NCBI GenBank assembly: GCA_016281335.1
Contig: JAEEIK010000036.1
Location: 62,001-126,000 of the forward strand
DNA: 64,000 nt
Source of the DNA: Lachnospiraceae bacterium
GTDB taxonomy: Bacteria > Bacillota > Clostridia > Lachnospirales > Lachnospiraceae
Direction: 5' to 3'
Shown here piece after piece: positions 26,543-33,983 of this stretch; the stretch's first letter is position 1; the number at the start of each line of letters is the position of its first letter. A program made the translations under genes and the position numbers. The notes below the pieces were generated by a model, which worked only from the letters and a program-made list of their open reading frames with translations, ran no database searches and was not told where the DNA came from.

Positions 26543-27523
26543 ATGGAACATCTGAGATGGAACGGTAAACCCTATTACTCACTGGATTCGTATTTCAGGA
26601 GCGTCTACGGAGAGAAGATATACAAGATCTCCCTGGACGGCGGGTTTACCTGCCCTGTAAGGGACGGCAGCATCTCGGATAAAGGATGTATATTCTGTTC
26701 TGCAGGGGGCAGCGGTGAATTCTCCGCTGCTTCTTTGCTGTCCTCCGAACGTCCTTCCATCAGCGAACAGATTGCTGCCGGCAAGGAATTCATCAGAAGC
26801 AAATACAGCGGCAACCACTTTGTTGCCTATCTCCAGCCCTATACCAACACTTACGGTCCCATAGACAGACTGCGCGCCGTATATACGGAGGCTCTCTCGG
26901 ATAAGGATATCATCGGTCTTTCAATTGCTACCAGACCTGACTGTCTCGGCCCCGAAGTCCTCTCTTTGCTTGAAGAGATGCGCATGGCTTTTCCGCAGAA
27001 ATTCATCTGGATAGAGCTGGGACTGCAGACCATACATCCCGCCACCATCAGATACATCAGACGCGGCTATGATACCTCTGTGTTTGAAGCTGCCATGCAT
27101 TCGCTGATGGGCCTGCACATTCCGGTGATCGTCCACCTGATACTCGGTCTTCCCGGTGAAGACCGTTCCATGATGCTTTCCAATATCGAATACATCAATA
27201 CTTTCCCGATCTTCGGCATCAAGCTTCAGTTGCTCCACGTATTAAAAGATACGGACCTTGCGTCAGATTATGCTGCAAGGAAATTTGACGTGCTTACGCG
27301 AGATGAATATATCGACATTGTCATAGACTGTCTCGAACATCTCTCTCCCGACACGGTCATACACCGTGTTACCGGCGACGGTCCCAAAAGCATACTTATA
27401 GCTCCTGCCTGGAGCGCAAACAAAAAAGGAGTACTTAACCTCCTTCATTCCGAAATGGAAAGCCGCGGTTCCTACCAGGGCCGCCTCTATCTCCCCGATC
27501 CCGCCGGCTTCAGGACGGTATAA
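26543..27523 (+). CDS. Radical SAM protein, TIGR01212/YhcC-like
   Basis: A 326-residue radical SAM enzyme. The iron-sulfur Cys residues are Cys37, Cys49 and Cys52 (TCPVRDG ... GCIFCSAGG); the spacing C-x11-C-x2-C is expanded relative to the classic CX3CX2C, as in the YhcC group. Downstream features include YLQPYTNTYGP, GLSIATRPDCL, WIELGLQT and HLILGLPGE. The family is related to tRNA-modifying Elp3-like proteins; its own reaction is not established to my knowledge. It begins three bases after the malic enzyme stop and is followed by a stem-loop. Confidence 0.88.
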   Translation: MEHLRWNGKPYYSLDSYFRSVYGEKIYKISLDGGFTCPVRDGSISDKGCIFCSAGGSGEFSAASLLSSERPSISEQIAAGKEFIRSKYSGNHFVAYLQPYTNTYGPIDRLRAVYTEALSDKDIIGLSIATRPDCLGPEVLSLLEEMRMAFPQKFIWIELGLQTIHPATIRYIRRGYDTSVFEAAMHSLMGLHIPVIVHLILGLPGEDRSMMLSNIEYINTFPIFGIKLQLLHVLKDTDLASDYAARKFDVLTRDEYIDIVIDCLEHLSPDTVIHRVTGDGPKSILIAPAWSANKKGVLNLLHSEMESRGSYQGRLYLPDPAGFRTV

Positions 27524-27550
27524 AAACGGAGCGGTTCCCCAACCGCTCCG
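27522..27550. terminator. Strong stem-loop, best as minus-strand terminator
   Basis: CGGAGCGGTT (27527-27536), loop CCCC, then its perfect complement (27541-27550). On the minus strand five T follow the stem directly, making a textbook terminator for leftward RNA. On the plus strand it closes the radical SAM gene but has no T run next to it. Confidence 0.8.
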
Positions 27551-27749
27551 CAATTACGTTTCTTCCGTTACAGATATCTGCCGGTCGGGATAGAAGGAGA
27601 ACTTCGAAATGGGTCCCTAATTATCGCATGACAATGCGTGCATCAGTGAGCTGTATGGCAGATCTCGCAGCGGTATTCGTAACGCAAAAACAATACTAAG
27701 CTCTCCTACGCCTAAATGACCGTCCATGTCAGAATCGGACGTTTATTCG
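27551..27749 (-). ncRNA. Candidate structured leader/tail RNA between LytTR gene and terminator
   Basis: About 200 bases without a gene end in the strong leftward terminator. On the minus strand I see a 10-bp stem AGGAGAGCTT with AAGTTCTCCT (one G-U), a small hairpin CGCAT/ATGCG inside it, and an alternative set of pairs CGTTAC/GTAACG plus ATCTGCC/GGCAGAT that crosses the first. Mutually exclusive long pairings are typical of regulatory RNA. It could also be just a long 3' untranslated region of the LytTR gene. No known family recognised. Confidence 0.35.
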
Positions 27750-28487
27750 TCATTTTTTGTTCCTTACTGTAGTGATTGCCCTGTAATAAGTCGAGTATCT
27801 TCCTACCGATCCCGGCGCATGCGAGCGGCTGACACTGAGTACGGTTCCGTCCTCCATGACTGCCTCCGTAGCTGAAAACTGTTCCAGCCTTGTCACATTG
27901 ACCATGCAGGATTTCTGAATGCGTAAGAAAAGCCTGTCGGAAGCAGCAAGTCTCTTCTCCGCTTCCTCCATTTTCATGTAGCATTCAAAATACCTTCCTT
28001 CTGTGCAGTATATTCCGATTTTTCTGTTGTAATGATACAGATATAAGATATGGTCCACAAAAACAGCATAATAGATCTTGTTGTATCTGAAATGAAATTT
28101 AATCCGTCTCCGCTCTTCAATATAATGTGCCAGTACTTCGTTCAGTTCTTTTCTTTCAAGCGGTTTTTCCAGGCAGCCGTACGGTCTTATACCAAACAGG
28201 CTTCTGTACGGTCTACCTCTCTTTGTTACTATCACCACATCCGTGGCAGGATATCTGATCCTCAAATTCATTAACCGTTCTAAACTGTCAGTTCCGTTCT
28301 CAAATTCTATTTCGGTAAATACCAGATCCACGCCCCCATATTCTTCACACTCGTATTCCAGTTCCTCCGGATCCCTCACCCCGAAACAGTGTACTTCCAT
28401 TCCCGCAGTCAGCATCCATTCATATGTCCAGTTCAACAAAAGACTGCGCGTATGCTCCGTACCATCGCATGCCGCTATTCTGATCAT
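27750..28487 (-). CDS. LytTR-family response regulator with degenerate receiver
   Basis: I prefer the start with GGGGG upstream (MIRIAACDG), giving 245 residues. Residues 1-120 have the receiver fold: VDLVFTEIEFENGTDS stands where the phosphorylated Asp would be, but Glu replaces Asp, while the conserved Lys survives in CLEKPLE. Residues about 135-240 form a LytTR DNA-binding domain (IKFHFRYNKIYYAV; FLRIQKSCMVNVTRLE). LytTR regulators often control virulence, bacteriocin or surface genes. No histidine kinase lies next to it, which fits phosphorylation-independent control. The downstream region may be part of its transcript. Confidence 0.82.
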   Translation of the reverse strand: MIRIAACDGTEHTRSLLLNWTYEWMLTAGMEVHCFGVRDPEELEYECEEYGGVDLVFTEIEFENGTDSLERLMNLRIRYPATDVVIVTKRGRPYRSLFGIRPYGCLEKPLERKELNEVLAHYIEERRRIKFHFRYNKIYYAVFVDHILYLYHYNRKIGIYCTEGRYFECYMKMEEAEKRLAASDRLFLRIQKSCMVNVTRLEQFSATEAVMEDGTVLSVSRSHAPGSVGRYSTYYRAITTVRNKK

Positions 28488-28675
28488 ATAGATTACCCCC
28501 ATTTCCCTGATCATGTCTTTGTCTCTGCTACAGTTTCCTTAACCTCCTTTCCGGCCCGGCGGCCTTTAGTATTCCGGATCTGTTCCGGAACCTGATGTCT
28601 GCGCGAGTAGTCCCGGCACATCGGATATCGATGCGCTTGGTTTACATAATCTAGTTTGAGGGAATCTACACAATA

Positions 28676-28717
28676 TAAAAATGCACTATAGTGCAAGCTT
28701 CTCACACTATAGTGCAT
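28676..28717 (-). terminator. Terminator after the acyltransferase gene
   Basis: ATGCACTATAGTG (28681-28693) and its exact complement (28705-28717) give a 13-bp stem, followed on the minus strand by five T. Each arm itself contains the palindrome TGCACTATAGTGCA or most of it, so cruciform or dimer forms are also possible. Confidence 0.78.
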
Positions 28718-28736
28718 CAAAGGCTTCTATCAGTTC

Positions 28737-29897
28737 TTATTTACGTTTTGCTATCAGCTTTTTGAACAGCCCGATAATATACTTTACCAGCAGCGCCGAA
28801 GGAATTCCGAGCGCGAATACAACTATCACATACAGCAACTGATTCTTGATATAGAAGCTCTTAAGCGAATCGCAAAACGCAAAGCAGAAGAGTTCCGAAT
28901 ACAATCCGTGTATCAGATAGAATTCCAGCGTTATCTTCCCCATGAACTTAAGGAAGGAATTTCCGATCTTCACTTTAAGACTTATGATAAATGCAGTCAG
29001 CACCACTACCGACGAAAACAGCACTTCACCTGAAAGACTGACGATCCTCCTGAATACCTTGTCCGGAGCATTCCAGTACTCTGCGTAGTAGGAGAACACC
29101 CCTTTAAGCAGCTCACTTACTATATACAACGGGAGTATCAATAAAAGCCCTATGATCAGGAACAGCTTATAATGTTTCTTTATCGCAGGGATCAGCTTTT
29201 CTTCGTTCATCGCAAACCATATGCCGACAACGAAAAGATGAATGGAATTGTACCACCACTCACCGCGCATCCACCAGTCATTATGATCCAGTGAAGCTCC
29301 GAGTAACTGGAATGCTATCGTAAACAGCAGGATCACAAAAAGTGCGGTCTTTTCTTTTTTGATGTACCTGAAAGCCAGAAAAAAAGCCAGGTAAAAAAAG
29401 GGGATCACTATCACGTACCAGCCGTTCGGATTGGCCAGCTTAAGTCCCAGCACGTACCAGAGGCCATTATTATCCTGACTTAAATTTTCTCCCATCAGGA
29501 TACGCACCAGTAAAAAGATCATCGCCACGAGATAACCTGTTCCGATTATCGGAAGTATCCTGTGAGCTATAAAGCCTTTTTTCAGATAGTCCTTCTTTGT
29601 CTTAAGACTCTTGTATAAACCGTAACCGGAACAGAAAGTAAAGAACGACACCAGCACAAAGCCTATGGGAACAAAGAATTCCATCCCGCCCGTATAATAG
29701 CTTGGGTCTATCCAGGAAGCACTGTTCTTCTGTCCGCAGTGATGACACATTATCATGACTGCGATAAAACCCTGCAGCATCTTCATCTGATCCAGCGAAA
29801 ACGCTTCCTCATTCCATTCTTTTTTCTTCGCAACTTTGCTCCCTATCAGCAGTGCCGCCAGAAGCAGCGGATATATAATATATATCAGCTTATCCAT
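28737..29897 (-). CDS. Membrane acyltransferase family 3 protein
   Basis: A 386-residue protein with about ten membrane helices of the acyltransferase-3 family (OafA/WecH-like), which O-acetylates cell-surface sugars. The catalytic His-His is visible early in MIMCHHCGQKN (residues 49-58), followed by FFVPIGFVLVSFFTFCSGYGL, the usual second conserved helix. The end IIGLFKKLIAKRK is a basic cytoplasmic tail. The gene stands alone with its own promoter and a strong terminator. Its acceptor is unknown. The array of 63-bp hairpins begins about 30 bases upstream of its minus-10 box. Confidence 0.85.
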   Translation of the reverse strand: MDKLIYIIYPLLLAALLIGSKVAKKKEWNEEAFSLDQMKMLQGFIAVMIMCHHCGQKNSASWIDPSYYTGGMEFFVPIGFVLVSFFTFCSGYGLYKSLKTKKDYLKKGFIAHRILPIIGTGYLVAMIFLLVRILMGENLSQDNNGLWYVLGLKLANPNGWYVIVIPFFYLAFFLAFRYIKKEKTALFVILLFTIAFQLLGASLDHNDWWMRGEWWYNSIHLFVVGIWFAMNEEKLIPAIKKHYKLFLIIGLLLILPLYIVSELLKGVFSYYAEYWNAPDKVFRRIVSLSGEVLFSSVVVLTAFIISLKVKIGNSFLKFMGKITLEFYLIHGLYSELFCFAFCDSLKSFYIKNQLLYVIVVFALGIPSALLVKYIIGLFKKLIAKRK

Positions 29898-29933
29898 TTT
29901 TCATTCCCCTCCTGTTTTCACAACATCTTTCCC

Positions 29934-29943
29934 ATTATACCAC
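29934..29943 (-). promoter_or_regulatory. Extended minus-10 promoter of the acyltransferase gene
   Basis: TGG TATAAT on the minus strand (minus-10 at 29934-29939) is an extended minus-10 motif; no good minus-35 box is present. The 63-bp repeat array starts a few bases beyond the minus-35 position. Confidence 0.5.
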
Positions 29944-29966
29944 ATTTCCGCAAACCCGTTCCTATC

Positions 29967-30192
29967 GACACGTACCCGGGACTTTTCTCTCCCTCTACGT
30001 GTCTGCCTCCCGTTAGCCTTTCCTTTACCGACACGTACCCGGGACTTTTCTCTCCCTCTACGTGTCGGCCTCCCTTTAGCCTTTCCTCCACTGACACGTA
30101 CCCAGGTCTTTTTTCTCCCTCTACGTGTCTGCCTCCCATTAACCTTTCCTTTACCGACACGTACTCAGGTCTTTTTTCTCCCTCTACGTGTC
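29967..30192. repeat. 63-bp tandem hairpin array A (4 units)
   Basis: Units begin with GACACGTA at 29967, 30030, 30093 and 30156, exactly 63 bases apart. Each holds GACACGTA, a pyrimidine-rich loop of about 22 bases with TTTTCTCCCTC, and TACGTGTC, an 8-bp perfect stem, followed by a 25-base linker. The linkers differ by a few substitutions but no insertion. The same unit is found 18 kb away (array B). The region 29898-30490 holds this array, a dispersed repeat copy and no convincing gene. Confidence 0.88.
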
Positions 30193-30235
30193 AGCCCACA
30201 TTGATATTCATTTGAAATACACAGTAGAAGCATTA

Positions 30236-30419
30236 AGTACTGCAACTTAGCAAGGCTGCAATGTCTTCTGAACAGACATGGATTTTACGAGCAGCATATT
30301 CCCGGCGCAGCAACTCCTCGAAGAGGACTGTTGCGAGCCGAGGAATAGTCCTGCTGCGAAGTTTGAACTTACGTGCGGAGCGATTTAGCAAGGCATCAAT
30401 ACCTTCTGAACAGGCGCGT
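30236..30419. repeat. Dispersed structured element, copy 1
   Basis: A block of about 57 bases at 30356-30412 (TTTGAACTTACGTGCGGAGC, then GATTTAGCAAGGC and CTTCTGAAC) recurs nearly unchanged at 62778-62832 and partly at 48793-48824. Upstream of it lies a variable hairpin (about 30305-30340, GCAAC/GTTGC and TCCTC/GAGGA). A second TTAGCAAGGC...TCTTCTGAAC box at 30247-30273 starts the element. It directly follows hairpin array A. Confidence 0.75.
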
Positions 30420-30444
30420 ATATATTCGATATGTCCCGTCAAAC

Positions 30445-30472
30445 GAAAAAAAGCATCCCGTATGCGGGATGC
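30445..30472 (-). terminator. rnpB terminator
   Basis: GCATCCCG and CGGGATGC (30453-30460, 30465-30472) form an 8-bp stem with a 4-base loop; on the minus strand seven T follow at once. It lies just beyond the 3' end of the RNase P RNA. Confidence 0.85.
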
Positions 30473-30490
30473 TGCTTTTCGTAAAAAGAT

Positions 30491-30823
30491 AAGAGGAACT
30501 ATAAGCCGGGTTCTGTCTTGGATGATCATCTATCTAGGCCGTATGTTACCATACGGCTCGAGCGATCTACCTGAGGTACTGAGACGGGCCGCCTGCGGAC
30601 CTCTTCTTGATCTTGCTCCGGATGGGGTTTACATTGACCCCGGACTGTTACCAGCCGGGCGGTAGTCTCTTACACTGCCTTTTCACCGTTGCTCCCTTGC
30701 GGGGGCTGTTATTTTCTGTTGCACTTTCCTTAGAGTCTCCTCCACCGGACGTTATCCGGCATCCTGCCCTATGGAGCCCGGACTTTCCTCGTGACTTAAG
30801 CCACGCGATCATCCGTTCCTCTT
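30491..30823 (-). ncRNA. rnpB: RNase P RNA
   Basis: The catalytic RNA of RNase P, which matures the 5' ends of tRNAs. On the minus strand the ends AAGAGGAAC and GTTCCTCTT pair as helix P1. Universally conserved pieces are present: GAGGAAAGTCCGGGCTCC near the 5' end, AGGGCAGGATGCCGGATAAC, GGAAAGTGCAACAGAAAATA (P4 region), AAACCCCATCCGGAGCAAG, and GATGATCATCCAAGACAGAA near the 3' end. The length of about 333 nt is normal. The 5' end lies only three bases after the stop codon of the upstream kinase gene, and a strong terminator follows. Confidence 0.95.
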
Positions 30824-30825
30824 AT

Positions 30826-32484
30826 TTACACATTAAAACTCGATCCGCCCACGAACTCCCTTGCTATCGAGTTGAAAGGAAGTCTTTCCGAACTGATGCC
30901 CAGGAAGTATTCAAAGAACTTAAGCAGTCTCTTTGCTTCCAGATGCTCGGGTGAATCGACGGGAACCGAATAAAGCAGCGGCTCCGCAAACTGCTTGAGC
31001 ACAGCCAGCTCGTATATAAGAGCTGAGTTAAAGGTTGCATCGGCGCTTTCCTGGAAGGGGAAGATATTCTCCTCTTCACCGCGGCGCACCGAAGGCCACA
31101 TCTGTATGGTCCTCTGCGCTGAAGATCCGCGTGTCCTTGCATCCCTTACCATACGGCGAATGAGTCTTCCGTCGGTAGTCGGTATACGGTTGTGCTCGTC
31201 TATGTTCAGACTCGTGAGTGCGCTTATATATATCTTGTACTTACTCTCGGTCGGAAGCGCATGGCTCATCTTGTCATTAAGACCGTGTATACCTTCTATA
31301 ACAAGTATATCGTCAGGTCCGAGAGTTTTATAATTGCCTTTGTACTCTCTTTTTCCTGTTTTAAAGTTAAAGCTGGGGAGTTCCACCGTCTTTCCGTTCA
31401 GCAGCTCCACCATGTCTTTGTTAAAGAGATCCACGTCTATTGCTTCAAGACACTCGAAATTATAATCTCCGTTTTCATCACGGGGAGTATCCTCCCTGTT
31501 CTTGAAATAATCATCCACTCCTATGGGATGAGGTTTGAAACCGAAGGATGCCAGCTCTATTGAGAGCCTGTGTGAGAAAGTGGTCTTGCCTGAGGACGAA
31601 GGTCCCGCTATCATCACGAACTTAACATTCTTTCTGTCGGCTATCTCACGCGCTATCTCCGCGATGCGTCTCTCCTGCAGAGCTTCCTGAACAAGTATTA
31701 TCTCATCCAGATCACCCGCACAGATCCTGTCATTTAAGTCACCTACGGAATCTATGCCCATCATGCTGCCCCACTGGTCAGCCATCTTGAGAGCCGTATA
31801 AAGCTTCTTCCTTTCTTCCCAGGGTTTGATCATTTCGGGATCAGCGGTATCGGGTAATACCAGCACCATTCCCTCATCATAGGGAAGCAGTTTAAAATAC
31901 TTTATATATCCGGTAGACGGAAGCATATAACCGTAGTAATAATCCTTATATCCGTCCAGCTCATATACATTTACCGCCGAGCCTCTCCTGTACTTAAAGA
32001 GACGGTTCTTGTCCATCATCCCGTTCTCTGCGAAAAGCTTCCTTGCTTCATCCGTAGGAACCGCCGTCTTGCTGATCTTAATATCGGAAGCTGCAAGTTC
32101 CTTCATTCTCTCAGCCACCTTATCAATGAACGGCTGGTCTATCACCACGCCTCTCGGGCTTATATAATAACCGTTTCCTATGGCAAATTCAACCTTTACC
32201 TGTTTGCTCTTATCGTGGCCGCATACATCATCTATCGCTTTTACCATAAGCAGTATGGCGGTACGCACATAGGCCTTGTGGCCGCTGCTCCTGCTCATAT
32301 CGATGAAGGATACTTCGGCTCCATCTTTGAGTTTTCTCGTAAGCTCCCTGATATTGTTGTCTTCCAGTACAAGAGCCGCAGCGCCTTTAAGCTTGTCGGC
32401 ATACTCTCCGGCTATATCCAGATAACTTGTTCCTTCGGGCCAGGTTTTTTCTTCTCCGTAAATCTTCAGTGTAACGTTTCCCAT
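30826..32484 (-). CDS. TGS-domain nucleoside (uridine) kinase family protein
   Basis: A 552-residue protein. Residues 1-62 are a TGS-like ubiquitin fold (VTLKIYGEEKTWPEGTSYLD), as in threonyl-tRNA synthetase. Residues about 65-230 resemble the threonyl-tRNA synthetase editing region. The C-terminal half is a uridine kinase/phosphoribulokinase-type P-loop domain with AGPSSSGKTT at 293-302, HPIGVDDYFKNRED and VIEGIHGLND. This fusion is common in Clostridia and is annotated as nucleoside kinase; the true substrate is not certain. A ribosome site AGGAGG precedes the ATG. The nif3-like gene ends 13 bases upstream. Confidence 0.87.
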   Translation of the reverse strand: MGNVTLKIYGEEKTWPEGTSYLDIAGEYADKLKGAAALVLEDNNIRELTRKLKDGAEVSFIDMSRSSGHKAYVRTAILLMVKAIDDVCGHDKSKQVKVEFAIGNGYYISPRGVVIDQPFIDKVAERMKELAASDIKISKTAVPTDEARKLFAENGMMDKNRLFKYRRGSAVNVYELDGYKDYYYGYMLPSTGYIKYFKLLPYDEGMVLVLPDTADPEMIKPWEERKKLYTALKMADQWGSMMGIDSVGDLNDRICAGDLDEIILVQEALQERRIAEIAREIADRKNVKFVMIAGPSSSGKTTFSHRLSIELASFGFKPHPIGVDDYFKNREDTPRDENGDYNFECLEAIDVDLFNKDMVELLNGKTVELPSFNFKTGKREYKGNYKTLGPDDILVIEGIHGLNDKMSHALPTESKYKIYISALTSLNIDEHNRIPTTDGRLIRRMVRDARTRGSSAQRTIQMWPSVRRGEEENIFPFQESADATFNSALIYELAVLKQFAEPLLYSVPVDSPEHLEAKRLLKFFEYFLGISSERLPFNSIAREFVGGSSFNV

Positions 32485-32497
32485 TGTAACCCTCCTG

Positions 32498-33280
32498 CTA
32501 AATAGTGATAAACGGTTCTTTCTGCGAGGCTGCGCTTACTTCGATGCCCGCCATTTCCTTTATGATAAAGTCTTTCATATAATTTACGAATATCTTTTCT
32601 ATTCCGTAGTGGCCGGCATCTATGATATTCAGTCCTTCCGCCACGGCATCTATGCCTTCATGATGATCTATATCTCCGGTGATCAGCACATCGGCTTTGC
32701 TGCTTAGAGCATAGCTTATCATATCTCCGCCGGAACCCGGTGATACGGCTACCCTCCGTACCCTGTCTTTTATATTTCCGTATACCCTGACATTCTCCAC
32801 CAGGAATACTTCTTTTACCAGCTCTGCGCACTCCTTCAGACTCATGGGCCTTTTAAGCGATCCGCATCTTCCGATCCCCTCTTTCGAAAGTGAATCCTCG
32901 AAAGTGACCTGCAGCACCTCCGGATCCGTAAGTCCCAGACGGTCTGCGGCTTCGTCTGCCATTCCTATCACGTCAAAATTTGTATGCATCGCATAGCAGG
33001 CCACATCGGCCTGTATCAGTTTCAGCAATCTTCTTCCGGTGATACTGTCCTCGGTAACGCTCTTTATCCCCCGAAAGATCAGCGGGTGGTGTGTAAGCAG
33101 AAGATCCGCTCCGGAGAGCACCGCCTCCTCTATGACTTCATCGGTGGCATCAACAGCAAGCAGCACGGATGCTATTTCCTTATCCTTCCTTCCGCACATG
33201 AGACCGCTGTTGTCCCACTCTTCCGCCATTGCTAAGGGTGAGAGTTCTTCGAGCTTCGTCATGACTTCTTTAAGCTTCAT
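32498..33280 (-). CDS. Nif3-like dinuclear metal-centre protein
   Basis: A 260-residue member of the NIF3/YbgI family (PF01784), hexameric toroids with two metal ions; sometimes annotated GTP cyclohydrolase I type 2, a label I do not trust here. Metal ligands appear in LLLTHHPLIF, and in ITGDIDHHEG near the C-terminal half. I choose the start overlapping the trmK stop by 11 bases, with GGGAGG upstream; a longer reading has no support. trmK-nif3 adjacency is conserved in Firmicutes. Confidence 0.88.
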   Translation of the reverse strand: MKLKEVMTKLEELSPLAMAEEWDNSGLMCGRKDKEIASVLLAVDATDEVIEEAVLSGADLLLTHHPLIFRGIKSVTEDSITGRRLLKLIQADVACYAMHTNFDVIGMADEAADRLGLTDPEVLQVTFEDSLSKEGIGRCGSLKRPMSLKECAELVKEVFLVENVRVYGNIKDRVRRVAVSPGSGGDMISYALSSKADVLITGDIDHHEGIDAVAEGLNIIDAGHYGIEKIFVNYMKDFIIKEMAGIEVSAASQKEPFITI

Positions 33281-33983
33281 AAAACTTAAGCGCCTCCCTG
33301 ATATCCGCAATTGATGCTTCTACCTCAGTGATACGTTCGTTCATTCTTTCATTTTCCGCACCTAACGCTGCCGTGAGTCTTGCCAGAACGTCTTCATTCT
33401 GAGTAAGATTCTTTTCAAGATAAGCTTTAAGCACAGGATGCTTTTTTTTCAACAGGCTTCCGCCGAATAATATTGCTTCTTTATCCCCTGCGCCGTGATC
33501 GTCCCACTTTCCCTTAACGGCAGCCATCATCGGATAAAACTTGCCGTCCTCGCATACTATGTCTTCATCAACGATGCTGAATCCGTTAGCCTTAAGCCAT
33601 TGTCTTACATCCGGTATCTCGGACTGGGGCTGAAGCACAAGCCTGTCCATACTGCGGGTAAGTTCCATGTTCCGCTCCAACAGGCTTATCATAAGAGGTC
33701 CGCCCATTCCGGCAAAGTTCAGCACCTGTGCCTCACCCTTCTTAAGCTTATCGCAGCCGTCTGATAGCCGGCATTCTATAAAGTCTGACAGTCCTTCTTC
33801 TTCCACATTGTGACGCGCCGCGTTCAACGGTCCCTCTCGAAGATCCATGGCTATGACATGTTCAAAGAGCTTATTCCTGACCAGCCATATCCCCAGATAT
33901 CCGTGATCGCAGCCTATATCGGCCAAAGAATTGCCGCTTCCCGCCAGCAGCGCCACATGTTTTAATCTCTCCGATAAAACCAT
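33270..33983 (-). CDS. trmK: tRNA (adenine-22-N1)-methyltransferase
   Basis: TrmK methylates A22 of tRNAs in Gram-positive bacteria. The 237 residues begin with LSERLKHVALLAGSGNSLAD and contain the SAM loop IGCDHGYLGIWL, the acidic AMDLREGPL and the family-specific NFAGMGGPLM. The C-terminal helical coiled-coil part (residues about 170-237) is also typical. It begins at the A of the rpoD stop and overlaps nif3, so it is co-translated with both. The order rpoD-trmK-nif3 matches many Firmicutes. Confidence 0.93.
   Translation of the reverse strand: MVLSERLKHVALLAGSGNSLADIGCDHGYLGIWLVRNKLFEHVIAMDLREGPLNAARHNVEEEGLSDFIECRLSDGCDKLKKGEAQVLNFAGMGGPLMISLLERNMELTRSMDRLVLQPQSEIPDVRQWLKANGFSIVDEDIVCEDGKFYPMMAAVKGKWDDHGAGDKEAILFGGSLLKKKHPVLKAYLEKNLTQNEDVLARLTAALGAENERMNERITEVEASIADIREALKFYEA

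Noticed and set aside
27551..27749. 6S RNA at this site
   Set aside because: The promoter, end pairing and CCCACCT-type 3' motif are all found instead at 46355-46568.
28511..28720. 69-residue frame upstream of the LytTR gene
   Set aside because: It begins inside the acyltransferase terminator stem and has no recognisable sequence; the AAGGAGG inside it is not followed by a usable start.
29918..30160. 80-residue repeat protein upstream of the acyltransferase
   Set aside because: Also array sequence; it would cover the acyltransferase promoter.
30233..30529. 98-residue frame over the repeat element and the end of rnpB
   Set aside because: It covers a non-coding RNA terminus and a dispersed repeat; no start signals.
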